Shown: positions 25,316-34,603, counted from the stretch's first letter. The stretch is DNA of 46,901 nt from Treponema sp. (GCA_017550685.1 JAFZOJ010000147.1:1-46901); one strand, 5' to 3'. Numbers and translations: made by a program. Notes: generated from the letters alone by a model not told the origin.

Positions 25316-26806
25316 ATGAAAAGTATTGTTGTTTTATTTGACGAAAAGAATAAATATGAAAATGAGAAGGTCTTTGACGGAAAATCTGCCATTGAACTTT
25401 GTAATCAAGCTGCCTCTACACTGGGTTTTAAGGTAGAAACAGTCAGTAATCTTACTGATATTGCTTCGCTTTTTGACTGTCTGGCTTCAATTTGTACCCA
25501 AAACTCAAGTGATTCAGTAATTTTTTCCTTTGCAGACTGTCCTTTTTTGAATAAAGAGCTTACCCAGGAGCTTTTAGACACTCATTTTGAATATAAAGCT
25601 GAATATACCTTTGCTGAAGGCTATCCTGACGGCTTTGCCCCAGAGGTTTTGGACAGCGGTACTGTAAAAATACTTGCAGAACTTGCTCATACAACTGCAG
25701 AACAGACAGGTAAAAAGAAAATCACCCGTTCTGCCGTAATGGATCTCATAAAAACAGACATTAATTCATTTGAAGTTGAAACAGTGCTTGCTCCTGTAGA
25801 CTGGCGCCTTTTCCGCTTTAATTTTAACTGTTCCAAAAAAGAAAACTTCATAGCCTGTACAAAGCTTTATGAGCTTACAGGTGGCAAGGGCAGTGCCGCA
25901 GATCTTTCAAAACAGGCTGCAGAATGTCCTGCGATCCTTAAAACAGTTCCGGCCTTTTATAACCTCCAGCTGGCACAAAAATGCAGCGGAAAATGTTCCT
26001 ATTGTCCTTATCCGCAGGCAGTTAAAGCCTTGTCCGGCAATGGACCTGAAGCCTGCAACGGCATTATGGACACAAAAAAGGCCCTGGACCTTATAGAACA
26101 GATAGAAAAATACTCAGGAGAAGCTGTAATAGGCCTTTCTGCCTGGGGCGAATGCTTTAATCATCCGGATTTATACAAAATAATAGAAAAAATCCTTAGT
26201 TACGAAGGACTTTCTGTATTTATAGAAGCAGACGGAAATTCAATTCCACAGGATTTTGCAGATAAACTTGCCGCACTTACCCGGAATGCCAAAGAAAGAA
26301 CCAACGGCTGGCAAAAGGTTATGGTAGTTGTTTCTATGGATGGTTTTACAGAACAGACCTGCAAGGCTTTACGCGGAAACGACTTTGATTTACAAAAGGC
26401 TGTGGAAGCAGTTACCGCTCTTGAAAACAAGGTTCCTGGCTGCATTTATCCTCAATTTGTTCGCATGAACCAGAACGAAACAGAACTCGAAAGCTTTTTC
26501 CGCTACTGGAATGAAAAAACAAATCCTAGCCACGGCAACTTTATAATTCAAAAACATAATAATTTTGCAGGATTACTTAAAAACGAAGAGCCTGCAGACC
26601 TTTCTCCGCTGGATAAAAATCCATGCTGGCATATCAGACGCGAAATTACAGTTTTATACAATGGAGACTGTCCATCCTGCTACTGCCGTGTTCTTGGCAA
26701 TATAACAGGCAATGTTTTTGAAGAAGGTATAGATGCAGTCTGGAAAAAAATGGATAAAGAGCTTGGATGCGGAGGTTGCGATGAGTTTTATACCTTCAAC
26801 TTTTGA
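25316..26806 (+). CDS. Radical SAM protein, spiro-SPASM type
   Basis: A 496-residue protein in three parts. Residues 1-200 resemble a nucleotidyltransferase fold (FSFADCPFLNKELTQELL, AEYTFAEGYPDGFAPEVLDSG). About 210-440 form a radical SAM barrel with the [4Fe-4S] triad Cys223, Cys227 and Cys230 (CSGKCSYCPYP). The last 60 residues are a SPASM domain with further cysteines (CPSCYC, CGGC). From memory this matches the spirochaete-restricted spiro-SPASM family; its reaction is not known to me. I chose ATG 25316 over a TTG ten codons upstream. It heads an operon of overlapping genes: the GT2-like gene starts inside its 3' end. SPASM proteins often modify peptides or sugars. Confidence 0.82.
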   Translation: MKSIVVLFDEKNKYENEKVFDGKSAIELCNQAASTLGFKVETVSNLTDIASLFDCLASICTQNSSDSVIFSFADCPFLNKELTQELLDTHFEYKAEYTFAEGYPDGFAPEVLDSGTVKILAELAHTTAEQTGKKKITRSAVMDLIKTDINSFEVETVLAPVDWRLFRFNFNCSKKENFIACTKLYELTGGKGSAADLSKQAAECPAILKTVPAFYNLQLAQKCSGKCSYCPYPQAVKALSGNGPEACNGIMDTKKALDLIEQIEKYSGEAVIGLSAWGECFNHPDLYKIIEKILSYEGLSVFIEADGNSIPQDFADKLAALTRNAKERTNGWQKVMVVVSMDGFTEQTCKALRGNDFDLQKAVEAVTALENKVPGCIYPQFVRMNQNETELESFFRYWNEKTNPSHGNFIIQKHNNFAGLLKNEEPADLSPLDKNPCWHIRREITVLYNGDCPSCYCRVLGNITGNVFEEGIDAVWKKMDKELGCGGCDEFYTFNF

Positions 26807-27761
26807 TGAGCACCAGATAGACATGACGGTTTTAGGGGGAAGAGTAAATGATTCTCCCGAAGCACTCAATATTTCGGTAATTTTACTCAATTCAAGTGCA
26901 AGCCACCTCAAGATTGATGTTTTTCAAAATCTTTTGGGCTGCGGTTTCCGTTCCATTGTATCTGTTGAACACGACAGCTCAAATTATTCAACCGAAGATA
27001 TATCAAAGAAATTTCCCGAAATTAAATTCCTTTGCCCGCTGGAAAAAGTGACAGACGGAGAAATAATCAACATTGCAATGAGCGAAGTTGATGCAGACTA
27101 TGTACTTGTACTTCGCGACAGCCTTTATATTCCAAGCGGAGTTGTACTTTCAAATCTTGCACAGCGTCTTACAAGCGATAAAATCTATTGCGTAGTACCG
27201 CGCCTTTTGGACAAAAATAAAAACGGACTTCATACAGTTTTTACACCTGGTGCAGAAAAATCTCACTTTGTAATTGACGCCTCAACTTATGTAACTGACG
27301 GAAAGAAAACAATTTACCCGAAAGATTATATTGCTCTTTACGACAGAAAAAAGTTTATTCAGCTGGGCGGCTTTGACTACACAATCAAATCTGCTTACTG
27401 GCAGAATCTTGACCTTGCACTGCGTTCCTGGCTCTGGGGCGAAGAAACAAGGCTTACAACAATGCTGCAGCTTTCTTATATTGATGAGCCTCCTGTAGAT
27501 GACAAGACAATTAATCAGGATTACCTTCGTTTTTATCTTAAAAATGAAACTCCAAAATATAAGCTTGAACGCGGAATAATAAAAGCCACCTCATTTCCTC
27601 TGTTTTTATTCAGATCTTCGTGCGGTTACCTGGAAGCTAAAAGACAGTTTAATGAAGCAAGGGAATGGGTAGAAAAAAACAAGTACCGCTTTAAGATGGA
27701 TTTGCAGACCTTTATCCAGAACTGGTTTGCAGAAAAACAGGAATCAGAAAATGAAAAATAA
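26781..27761 (+). CDS. GT2-like glycosyltransferase
   Basis: A 326-residue protein with the feel of a GT-A glycosyltransferase. NISVILLNSSASHLKIDVFQ is the first Rossmann strand, DADYVLVLRDSLYIP stands at the place of the DXD region, and VVPRL plus FIQLGGFDYTIKSAYWQNLDLALR matches the GGFDE...DLDLSLR segment of family 2 enzymes. The aspartates of the nucleotide-sugar site are not a textbook DXD, so activity is plausible, not certain. Start at ATG 26781, with GGAGG six bases upstream inside the spiro-SPASM gene; the two genes overlap by 26 bases, and the next by 11. It probably transfers a sugar made by this operon. Confidence 0.75.
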   Translation: MSFIPSTFDEHQIDMTVLGGRVNDSPEALNISVILLNSSASHLKIDVFQNLLGCGFRSIVSVEHDSSNYSTEDISKKFPEIKFLCPLEKVTDGEIINIAMSEVDADYVLVLRDSLYIPSGVVLSNLAQRLTSDKIYCVVPRLLDKNKNGLHTVFTPGAEKSHFVIDASTYVTDGKKTIYPKDYIALYDRKKFIQLGGFDYTIKSAYWQNLDLALRSWLWGEETRLTTMLQLSYIDEPPVDDKTINQDYLRFYLKNETPKYKLERGIIKATSFPLFLFRSSCGYLEAKRQFNEAREWVEKNKYRFKMDLQTFIQNWFAEKQESENEK

Positions 27762-30207
27762 AAGGGCAGTAATAATACAGTGCAGATTATCCTCTACAAG
27801 ATTACCGGGAAAGGCTTTAAAGCTCCTTGGCGGTAAAACCGTGCTTTCCTGGGTGCTCAATTCCATGAAAAAAATCAAGGCAGATCGATATTTTGTTGCA
27901 ACAGATTTTGAGTCTTATGATACACTCCTGCCGGTCTGTAAGGAAAATGGTTTTGAATGCTTTGCCGGAGAACTTGATGATGTACTTAAACGTTTCTGCG
28001 ACCTTATAAAAAAAATCAAGGTTAATACAATAATTCGTGCCACTGCAGATAATCCTTTCCTTTTTTACGAAGCAGCACAGGCCAGTCTTGACGAGTTTGA
28101 AGAGCGACAGAAAAAAAAGAAGAAGTGCGCATATCTTACCTTTACAGGTCTTCCACATGGTTCGGGCGTAGAAATTATGGATGCCCAGACCTTGCTCGAG
28201 GCTGCCGAACAGACAGATAATCCTTACGACCACGAGCATGTAGGTCCAGCCTTATATAATCACAAGGAAAAATTTGTCTGCGAATTTGTTAAGGCACCGT
28301 CACGTTTTTATAACCCAGAGCTCCGCACAACAATAGATACTTTTTCTGACTATCTCAGGGCTATTTCAATTGTAAATTACCTTGGAATTACAGAAGGCAA
28401 AAGAAAAAAATGGGAGCCTTATACAACCGAACAGATTCTCGACGCCTGTAAATCTGACTTTGTACAGAATCCTTTAGTATATGTTCCTTCCGTAACAAAG
28501 GGGCAGGGAACCGGACATCTTCACCGCTGTCTTGCCGCCGCAATCGGAACAAAAGGCTTTATATACATTCCCAAGGACAGCACTCTTGCCGAGTTACCGT
28601 CAATCATCAGCGAATACATGGAAAAAGGCCTTGAGCAGACTCAGATTATAAATGAACTTCCTGACCAGACCTTTTCTCCGGTCATTGTTACCGACTGTTT
28701 TAAGCTCAATTCCCAGCAGGCAAAACAGTTTTACAATTGCAAAAAGCTCATTTCCATTGACGAAGGAAGCGACTATACACAGTACTGCGATTATCTTTTA
28801 GATATAATTCCGTCCTACGACTGCCAGCGTCTTCCAAATCTTTTTGACACAAGCTATATAGTAAAGCCTGTTAATGTAAGACAGAATAAATCACTCAATA
28901 TAGAAAAAGTTCTTGTTTGCATCGGAGGAGAAGATCCTGCAGGTCTTACTGTTCCGGCTGTGCGTTCAATTGCAAAAGTACTTCCTGGTGCCCAGATTAC
29001 TGCAATCGTAAGCAATGTAGAAAAATACAGCGATATGGTTCAGATAAACTTTATACCACCTGTAGAAAACCTTCGCGAAAAAATATATGAATACGACCTT
29101 GTAATTACACATTACGGCCTTACAGCTTTTGAAGCAGCCTTTGCCGGATGTGCAGTAATTATGCTTGCAACAACAAGGCTCCACGAAAAACTTGCACAAA
29201 AATATGATTTTGCCTTTATTCAGGGAAAAATTGATTCCGTAAAAATGCAGCAGGCACTTGAATCAGAAAAGCTTCATCCGTCACTCATTTTAAGCCCGGA
29301 ACAAAAATCTCTGGACCAGTGCCTCAGTAAGCTTGCCGCAGGAACAAGAATCCTTTGTCCTGTCTGCCGCACCCAGCCTCAGGTACCGGACCCTGTAATT
29401 TCAAGAAATGCCGGAAGAACTTACAGACGCTGTAAAACCTGTGGGCTCGTATACATGTCATTCAGCTCCGAAGAAGAAAAGGAATATAAAAAGTCCTACT
29501 TCTTTGAAGATTATAAAAAGCAGTATGGTAAAACATACCAGGAAGATTTTGATTCAATCAAAAAGCAGTGTGAACGACGTATTCAGACAATTAAAAGCCT
29601 GGAACAGCCTGGAGCCGGAAAAAATTATCTTGATATAGGCTGTGCCTACGGACCATCTCTGGCAGCCGCAATGGAAAACAAGCTCAATCCTTTTGGAACA
29701 GATATTTCTCAGGACGCAATCCGCTATGTTAAAAACGAGCTTCATTATCCTGCCTGCTGCTCAGCCTTTCCGGATATGGACAGCGAAAAAGAATTTGGAA
29801 TTTCAAAATTTGACTGCATCTCAATGTGGTATGTTATAGAACATTTTAAAGATCTGGACAGCGTGCTTTCAAAAATCTCTTCAATTATCAAAGACGGCGG
29901 AATCTTTGCCTTTGCAACTCCTTCTGGCGAGGGTGTTTCCGCTAAAAGCGACCCGGATCATTTTTACACAATCAGCCCTACAGACCATTTTTCAATCTGG
30001 GAACCACACAGAGCCCAGAAAATCCTTGCTAAATATGGTTTTGAAGTAGTAAAAACAGTATCTACAGGTCATCATCCCGAGCGTTTCCCTTCAATCAAGC
30101 AGTCTCAGGCCAAAAAAGACAGCCTCAGATGGAGACTCACAGATAAATACTCAAAAGTTATGCAGCTTGGCGATACCGTCGAAATCTACTGCCGTAAAAG
30201 GAAATAA
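27751..30207 (+). CDS. SpsF-SpsG/PseG-methyltransferase trifunctional fusion
   Basis: An 818-residue protein joining three activities. About 1-240 is an SpsF-type cytidylyltransferase (IQCRLSSTRLPGKALKLLGG, RATADNPF, ELRTTIDTFSDYLRA). About 245-525 is an SpsG/PseG-like UDP-sugar hydrolase or glycosyltransferase (GTGHLHRCLAAA, IVTDCFKL, VLVCIGGEDPAG, THYGLTAFEAAFAGCAVI). About 530-818 is a zinc ribbon (Cys536, Cys539 and CKTCG) leading to a class I SAM methyltransferase (YLDIGCAYG near 628, CISMWYVIEHF, IIKDGGIFAFATPS). Together they suit activation and O-methylation of a nonulosonic acid or related sugar. The start overlaps the GT2-like gene by 11 bases; ATP-grasp follows with a one-base overlap. 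SpsF and PseG are normally separate proteins. Confidence 0.85.
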   Translation: MKNKRAVIIQCRLSSTRLPGKALKLLGGKTVLSWVLNSMKKIKADRYFVATDFESYDTLLPVCKENGFECFAGELDDVLKRFCDLIKKIKVNTIIRATADNPFLFYEAAQASLDEFEERQKKKKKCAYLTFTGLPHGSGVEIMDAQTLLEAAEQTDNPYDHEHVGPALYNHKEKFVCEFVKAPSRFYNPELRTTIDTFSDYLRAISIVNYLGITEGKRKKWEPYTTEQILDACKSDFVQNPLVYVPSVTKGQGTGHLHRCLAAAIGTKGFIYIPKDSTLAELPSIISEYMEKGLEQTQIINELPDQTFSPVIVTDCFKLNSQQAKQFYNCKKLISIDEGSDYTQYCDYLLDIIPSYDCQRLPNLFDTSYIVKPVNVRQNKSLNIEKVLVCIGGEDPAGLTVPAVRSIAKVLPGAQITAIVSNVEKYSDMVQINFIPPVENLREKIYEYDLVITHYGLTAFEAAFAGCAVIMLATTRLHEKLAQKYDFAFIQGKIDSVKMQQALESEKLHPSLILSPEQKSLDQCLSKLAAGTRILCPVCRTQPQVPDPVISRNAGRTYRRCKTCGLVYMSFSSEEEKEYKKSYFFEDYKKQYGKTYQEDFDSIKKQCERRIQTIKSLEQPGAGKNYLDIGCAYGPSLAAAMENKLNPFGTDISQDAIRYVKNELHYPACCSAFPDMDSEKEFGISKFDCISMWYVIEHFKDLDSVLSKISSIIKDGGIFAFATPSGEGVSAKSDPDHFYTISPTDHFSIWEPHRAQKILAKYGFEVVKTVSTGHHPERFPSIKQSQAKKDSLRWRLTDKYSKVMQLGDTVEIYCRKRK

Positions 30208-31841
30208 TGATGGAAAATATACTCATTCTTGGGGCCGGCCTTATGCAAAAGCCAGCCATTTTAAGCGCAAAAGAACTCGGATATAAAGTAATTACTGTTG
30301 ATGCAGATAAAAAAGCCGTTGCAATTCCTCTTGCAGATGAATTTTACCAGATAGATTTAAAAGACAGGGATGGTATCCTTGAACTTGCACAAAAGCTCAA
30401 AGCCACTCCGGAAGGTCTTGCAGGCGTATTTACAGCAGGTACAGATTTTTCTGCAAGCGTAAGTTATGTCTGCGAAAGGCTTGGTTTGTCTGCTCACAGC
30501 TTTAATGCCGCCCTTAACGCAAGCATAAAAACACAGATGCGCAGCTGCTTTGAAAAAGAGCATGTTCCGTCTCCGGCCTTTGTAAAAGTCTGCAAAGATG
30601 ATATTAATCCCGCTCTTTACGAAACAGTAATCAATAAAATGTCTTTACCTCTGGTAGTTAAGCCTGTAGACAATATGGGTGCCCGTGGCTGCAGAATGGT
30701 TCGTTCCCGCGAAGAATTCCTTCCTTCTGTTCAGACTGCCGTAGAATGCTCTCGTACAGGTTTTGCAATTGTCGAAGAATATATGGAAGGCCCTGAGTTT
30801 TCCATTGATGCTTTAGTTTACCAGGGCAAGTTTATCGTAACAGGTTTTGCAATCCGCCACATAAAGTATGAACCATATTTTATAGAAGTAGGTCACACAA
30901 TGCCTGCCGTGCTTGATAAAAAAATGCATGATGAGCTTATCAGTGTATTTGCTCTCGGTGCCAAAGCCGAAGGACTTTCCTGTGGTGCCGCCAAGGCAGA
31001 TATAAAATATACTTCCAAAGGTCCTATGATCGGAGAAATTGCGGGCCGACTTTCCGGTGGTTATATGTCTGGCTGGACCTATCCTTATGCTTCTGATCTT
31101 AATCTTACAAAGCAGGGTATCATTATTGCAGCCGGTAAAAAGCCTGAAGAACTTTTGGTAAAAGCAGTTAAAGTTGATTATACACCTTCTGAACTTTGCA
31201 AAAACCTTGAACAGCCGTATGAACTTTTTGAAGTACCATGCGTAAGGACTTCTGCAGAACGTGCCTGGATGAGTATTCCTGGAACCGTTGAATATATAGA
31301 AAATATTTCTGATTTTACCGACAGGGCAGTTTTTGATGTACTTCCCCGAGCAACAGTAAAAATCGGAAGTGATGTAGATTTTCCACGCAACAATGTAGAA
31401 AAATGCGGAAACATTATTGCAGTAAGTCATGACAGGGAAAGTGCAATCAAGGCTGCACAGGATGCAGTTTCAAATACCTTTATAACACTCAAACCAAACA
31501 ACAAAAAAACTGATGATTTTTTAAATGCAGTAGAACAGTCAGACGAAGAAGCTTTTCCTCCTTATGCCTTTGTAAAGCTCAATGATGAACAGCTTAAAAT
31601 CCTTGAGTCACTTGCACCGGTTTTATCAGGAGCCAAAGCCGCTGACAATATTCCAGACTTTCTTAAGTCAAAAGAATTTTTAGAACTTACAGACTGGAAC
31701 TACAACACAATTTATACGACAGCCCGGAAATTTGATATTCTGCGTCCAAAGCATCCCGAGCTTAATTCAAAGGATTTCTGGTGTGCAGTTATGAGGGGCG
31801 GTATTCAGGGTGCAGTTTATTATTCCGATAGTAAAAAATAG
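30207..31841 (+). CDS. ATP-grasp ligase
   Basis: A 544-residue ATP-dependent carboxylate-amine ligase-type protein. The N-terminal preATP-grasp fold begins ILILGAGLMQKPAILSAKELGYKVITVD. The ATP-grasp core follows, with LPLVVKPVDNMGARGC near residue 150, FAIVEEYMEGPEFSIDAL and GPMIGEIAGRLSGGY near 275. The last 90 residues (LNDEQLKILESLAPVL onward) match nothing I recognise. In a glycan operon it could join an amino acid or another acid to the sugar, but the substrate is unproven. The ATG shares a base with the preceding stop; a second ATG lies three bases on. A palindromic repeat separates it from the amidase. Confidence 0.85.
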   Translation: MMENILILGAGLMQKPAILSAKELGYKVITVDADKKAVAIPLADEFYQIDLKDRDGILELAQKLKATPEGLAGVFTAGTDFSASVSYVCERLGLSAHSFNAALNASIKTQMRSCFEKEHVPSPAFVKVCKDDINPALYETVINKMSLPLVVKPVDNMGARGCRMVRSREEFLPSVQTAVECSRTGFAIVEEYMEGPEFSIDALVYQGKFIVTGFAIRHIKYEPYFIEVGHTMPAVLDKKMHDELISVFALGAKAEGLSCGAAKADIKYTSKGPMIGEIAGRLSGGYMSGWTYPYASDLNLTKQGIIIAAGKKPEELLVKAVKVDYTPSELCKNLEQPYELFEVPCVRTSAERAWMSIPGTVEYIENISDFTDRAVFDVLPRATVKIGSDVDFPRNNVEKCGNIIAVSHDRESAIKAAQDAVSNTFITLKPNNKKTDDFLNAVEQSDEEAFPPYAFVKLNDEQLKILESLAPVLSGAKAADNIPDFLKSKEFLELTDWNYNTIYTTARKFDILRPKHPELNSKDFWCAVMRGGIQGAVYYSDSKK

Positions 31842-31842
31842 T

Positions 31843-31866
31843 GGTCCTAAAGCTTGTCAAAGGGAC
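31843..31866. repeat. Diverged GTCCCT...AGGGAC palindrome
   Basis: GGTCCTAAAGCTTGTCAAAG followed by GGAC is a degenerate member of the family seen in mutL and before dinG. It fills the gap between the ATP-grasp stop and the amidase start; the G-run directly after it acts as the amidase ribosome-binding site. Confidence 0.6.
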
Positions 31867-31875
31867 GGGGGAAAT

Positions 31876-32916
31876 ATGAAAAGAAAAACAGGATTAATTT
31901 TTATAACTTTACTTTTTACTCTATGTGCTCAAGTCTTTGCCGCAAATGATATTTCTCTTATGGACAGCTCCAAGCAAAAAGGTATTACCTTTTACTGGGA
32001 TTCACTTGCAGAGACCGGTATGCTCGAAAAAAACGGACATCAGATAGTTTTCCGCAAGGATGAACAGATTGTAATTCTGGATAACGTAAGAATGTCCATG
32101 ACAGATGCTCCGGAACTCAAAAACAACAAAATATATGTTTCCAAAAAATTTATGGATGACGCCGAGATTTTATTCAAGGAAAATAATTCTACAATGTTTA
32201 AGGTTGGTGCCATTCTTATAGATGCGGGCCACGGCGGAAAAGATCCTGGAGCTTTAAAGACCTACAAAATCAACGGTAAAAACGTAACTATTCAGGAAAA
32301 AGACATAAACCTTAAGGTTGCAAAACTTTTGGGAGAAAGGCTTAAGACCGCATATCCGGACAAGCAGATAATTCTTACCCGTAATAAGGATGTTTTCCTT
32401 ACTCTACAGGAACGAACAGAAATAGCAAACAATGTAAAAGTAGGCAAGGACGAAGCCGTACTTTTCATTTCAGTTCACGTAAATTCATCACTCAATAAAA
32501 CTTCTTCGGGTTACGAGGTATGGTATCTTTCTCCGGGCTACAGGCGTACGGTTCTTGATAAATCGGCTGCCGGAGATGACAGCTCATTGTTCCCGATCCT
32601 CAATTCCATGCTGGAAGAAGAATACACTACAGAATCAATCATGATTGCAAAATTTATTATGGACGGACTTCAAAGCCAGATAGGGGACCAGTCAAAGGCC
32701 CGTGGAATAAAGGCAGAGGAGTGGTTTGTAGTAAAAAATTCAAATATGCCTAGCGTTCTCATTGAGCTTGGATTTGTCTCAAACGAAAAAGAAGCCCTGC
32801 TTTTAAATGATAATACATACTTGAAAAAAGCCGCTCTTGGAATATATAATGGAGTAGCAGCATTCATAACACATTTTGAACGCTCTAAAGGATTTACTTC
32901 TTCAAATGAAAATTGA
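31876..32916 (+). CDS. N-acetylmuramoyl-L-alanine amidase (Amidase_3)
   Basis: A 346-residue exported zinc amidase that cuts the bond between MurNAc and the stem peptide. It has a signal peptide (GLIFITLLFTLCAQVFA, then ANDIS), an N-terminal domain of about 90 residues with copper-amine-oxidase-like strand patterns, and the catalytic domain from about 110. Zinc ligands are His of IDAGHGGKDPG, Glu of QEKDINL and His of FISVHVNSS; the catalytic Glu is in LIELGFVSNEKEA. I place the start at ATG 31876 after a GGGGG run; an upstream in-frame Met lies in the previous gene. It overlaps the GerMN-like gene by 11 bases. Likely used in cell separation or flagellar passage. Confidence 0.92.
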   Translation: MKRKTGLIFITLLFTLCAQVFAANDISLMDSSKQKGITFYWDSLAETGMLEKNGHQIVFRKDEQIVILDNVRMSMTDAPELKNNKIYVSKKFMDDAEILFKENNSTMFKVGAILIDAGHGGKDPGALKTYKINGKNVTIQEKDINLKVAKLLGERLKTAYPDKQIILTRNKDVFLTLQERTEIANNVKVGKDEAVLFISVHVNSSLNKTSSGYEVWYLSPGYRRTVLDKSAAGDDSSLFPILNSMLEEEYTTESIMIAKFIMDGLQSQIGDQSKARGIKAEEWFVVKNSNMPSVLIELGFVSNEKEALLLNDNTYLKKAALGIYNGVAAFITHFERSKGFTSSNEN

Positions 32917-33364
32917 TATTAAAAAAGCATTGCCCGGCATTGTAATTCCTGCATTTCTGGTACTCGTTTTTCTGTTTTCTCTGTGCATGTACATTGCAAA
33001 AGGCTATGGCAAAAAATATGTATTTATATTCCCGAGTGTAGACGAAGGAAAATATGTTTTAGAAACAAGATACCTTAAAAACAATCCTGTAAAGGAACCG
33101 CTTGAGTATTTTGCTGATGAACTTGTTTTAGGCTCAGGATTGGAGCGTACAAAGTACCTTTTTTCGCCCGGAACAAAAATTCTTTCATGTTTTGAGCGTA
33201 ATAATATAGTATATATCGACCTTTCTGCCGATATTATACATATGGGAGACAATGTCATGGAAATAAGGGATGGCATTGAACTTCTAAAGAAAAACATCAC
33301 CAAAAACTTTCCGCATACGGAAGAAATCAAGGTGTGTGTTGATGGAAAATATGCTTTTGAATAG
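32906..33364 (+). CDS. GerMN-domain membrane protein
   Basis: A 152-residue protein with one N-terminal transmembrane helix (GIVIPAFLVLVFLFSLCMYIA). The exported part has the GerMN pattern: RYLKNNPVKEPLEYFADELVLG, VYIDLSADIIHMG, EIRDGIELLKKNITKNF, IKVCVDGKYAFE. GerMN domains occur in spore germination proteins but also in cell-wall proteins of non-sporulating bacteria, and here the gene is coupled to an amidase by an 11-base overlap. A cell-wall-binding or amidase-modulating role is an inference. The ATG at 32906 is preferred over a TTG ten codons upstream; neither has an ideal ribosome-binding site. Confidence 0.8.
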   Translation: MKIDIKKALPGIVIPAFLVLVFLFSLCMYIAKGYGKKYVFIFPSVDEGKYVLETRYLKNNPVKEPLEYFADELVLGSGLERTKYLFSPGTKILSCFERNNIVYIDLSADIIHMGDNVMEIRDGIELLKKNITKNFPHTEEIKVCVDGKYAFE

Positions 33365-33376
33365 TAAAAAAAAGCG

Positions 33377-33405
33377 TTGACAAATTAGCATACTTATAAG
33401 ATAAT
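33377..33405 (+). promoter_or_regulatory. Strong promoter for flaA
   Basis: TTGACA (33377-33382), 17 bases, GATAAT (33400-33405). The leader of about 43 bases ends in AAAAAGGAGCTTCAA before the ATG at 33455. A near-consensus sigma-70 promoter suits an abundant structural protein; no sigma-28 pattern is needed. Confidence 0.75.
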
Positions 33406-33454
33406 AGTTTATTATACAAGGCTACATCGAATTAGTATAAAAAAGGAGCTTCAA

Positions 33455-34582
33455 ATGAAGAAGACTTTGAGTTTAATTGCAGCTGCTATGCTGCTGGTTG
33501 GTGGCGTTGCTTTTGCTGAAGAAGCTATGCTCATCGATTTTACACAGTTGGATGCTGACTACGAACTTACTGACGCAGATGGTAATGTCGTATCAAAGCA
33601 GAATAAGCGTACAACAATGGATTACGCTATCAGTGCAGGTTCAACATTTACTAAGCAACAGAAAGATCTTATGAGAACTTCTTTGTCTCTTCCTGAATGG
33701 GAAGTAACATTGAACTCTTCTGCAAAGACTGTTCAGAGCTTGGCAGATTCTACAGTTGTTGCTGCACCGGTAAAGGAATCAGCAGATGTACCGTTCGCAG
33801 GACAGAACGTAATGGGTGTTCGCGTTGTATTCCCTACATGGAACTCAAATGCTAATGCCAAGATTGTTCCTCCTTTTGACATTCCTGCTTATGAACCACT
33901 TTCAACAGTAAGTGACAGTGGTGAACGTCAGCCTATTGGTGAAGGTGAAGATGCTTCTTCATTCAACGTAGCACAGAACCCTTCTTTCGAAAAGACATTG
34001 TTCGAAGGTGGTTTCGGTGTTGTTAAGAATGTTGGAACAATCAAGTCTATTAAAGTTACAACTATGGGTATGCAGTTCCCACACGGACTCTATGTACATC
34101 TTACAGACAATGATAACGTAGAACGCCGCTACTTCATGGGATATCTTAGCTTTGACGGTTGGAAGGAACTTCGCTGGAACAACCCTCAGTACATTTCTGA
34201 GATCCGCAACCGCGAAATCCGTGTATATCCAATCTATCCACGTGGAACTCCATTCATCAAGTTTGCAGGATTCGAAATCACTCGTGATGCTGCTCACATT
34301 GGTGGAGACTTCATCGGATACTTCAAAGACGTAAAGATCATTTATGACAAGGCTCTTCTTACTTCTGACCGCGATATCGCAGATGAAGACCTCTGGGGAA
34401 TCATTGGAAAGAAAGAAGCTGCTCGTCAGAATGCTGAAATGTCTAAGTTCGGTAACAAGCAGGTTAACCGCTACCTCGAAAAGTCTAAGCTCGCTGCTGA
34501 AGATGAATTCACATCAAGCTTGTACGAGGATTCTGACTCTAACGCTCAGAAGAACGGCGGACAGGGTGCTGACGAAAAATAA
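33455..34582 (+). CDS. flaA: Flagellar filament outer layer protein FlaA
   Basis: A 375-residue sheath protein of spirochaetal periplasmic flagella. The signal peptide is LSLIAAAMLLVGGVAFA, cut before EEAML. The core has the FlaA features MGVRVVFPTWNSNANAKIVPPF, VKNVGTIKSIKVTTMGMQFPHGLYV, GYLSFDGWKELRWNNPQYI and GGDFIGYFKDVKIIYDKA. The C-terminal 70 residues are charged (KSKLAAEDEFTSSLYEDSD). Codon use is biased to a few preferred codons (many GAC, GTA, TTC), more than in neighbours, which suits high expression. It stands alone between a strong promoter and a terminator. The nonulosonate-like operon lies just upstream, though no link is proven. Confidence 0.96.
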   Translation: MKKTLSLIAAAMLLVGGVAFAEEAMLIDFTQLDADYELTDADGNVVSKQNKRTTMDYAISAGSTFTKQQKDLMRTSLSLPEWEVTLNSSAKTVQSLADSTVVAAPVKESADVPFAGQNVMGVRVVFPTWNSNANAKIVPPFDIPAYEPLSTVSDSGERQPIGEGEDASSFNVAQNPSFEKTLFEGGFGVVKNVGTIKSIKVTTMGMQFPHGLYVHLTDNDNVERRYFMGYLSFDGWKELRWNNPQYISEIRNREIRVYPIYPRGTPFIKFAGFEITRDAAHIGGDFIGYFKDVKIIYDKALLTSDRDIADEDLWGIIGKKEAARQNAEMSKFGNKQVNRYLEKSKLAAEDEFTSSLYEDSDSNAQKNGGQGADEK

Positions 34583-34603
34583 TTAGTAAGCTCTAACCTA
34601 TAT

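Noticed and set aside
30813..31430. 205-codon minus-strand frame opposite the ATP-grasp gene
   Set aside because: Antisense shadow; Cys/Phe/Tyr-rich product typical of reversed coding sequence.
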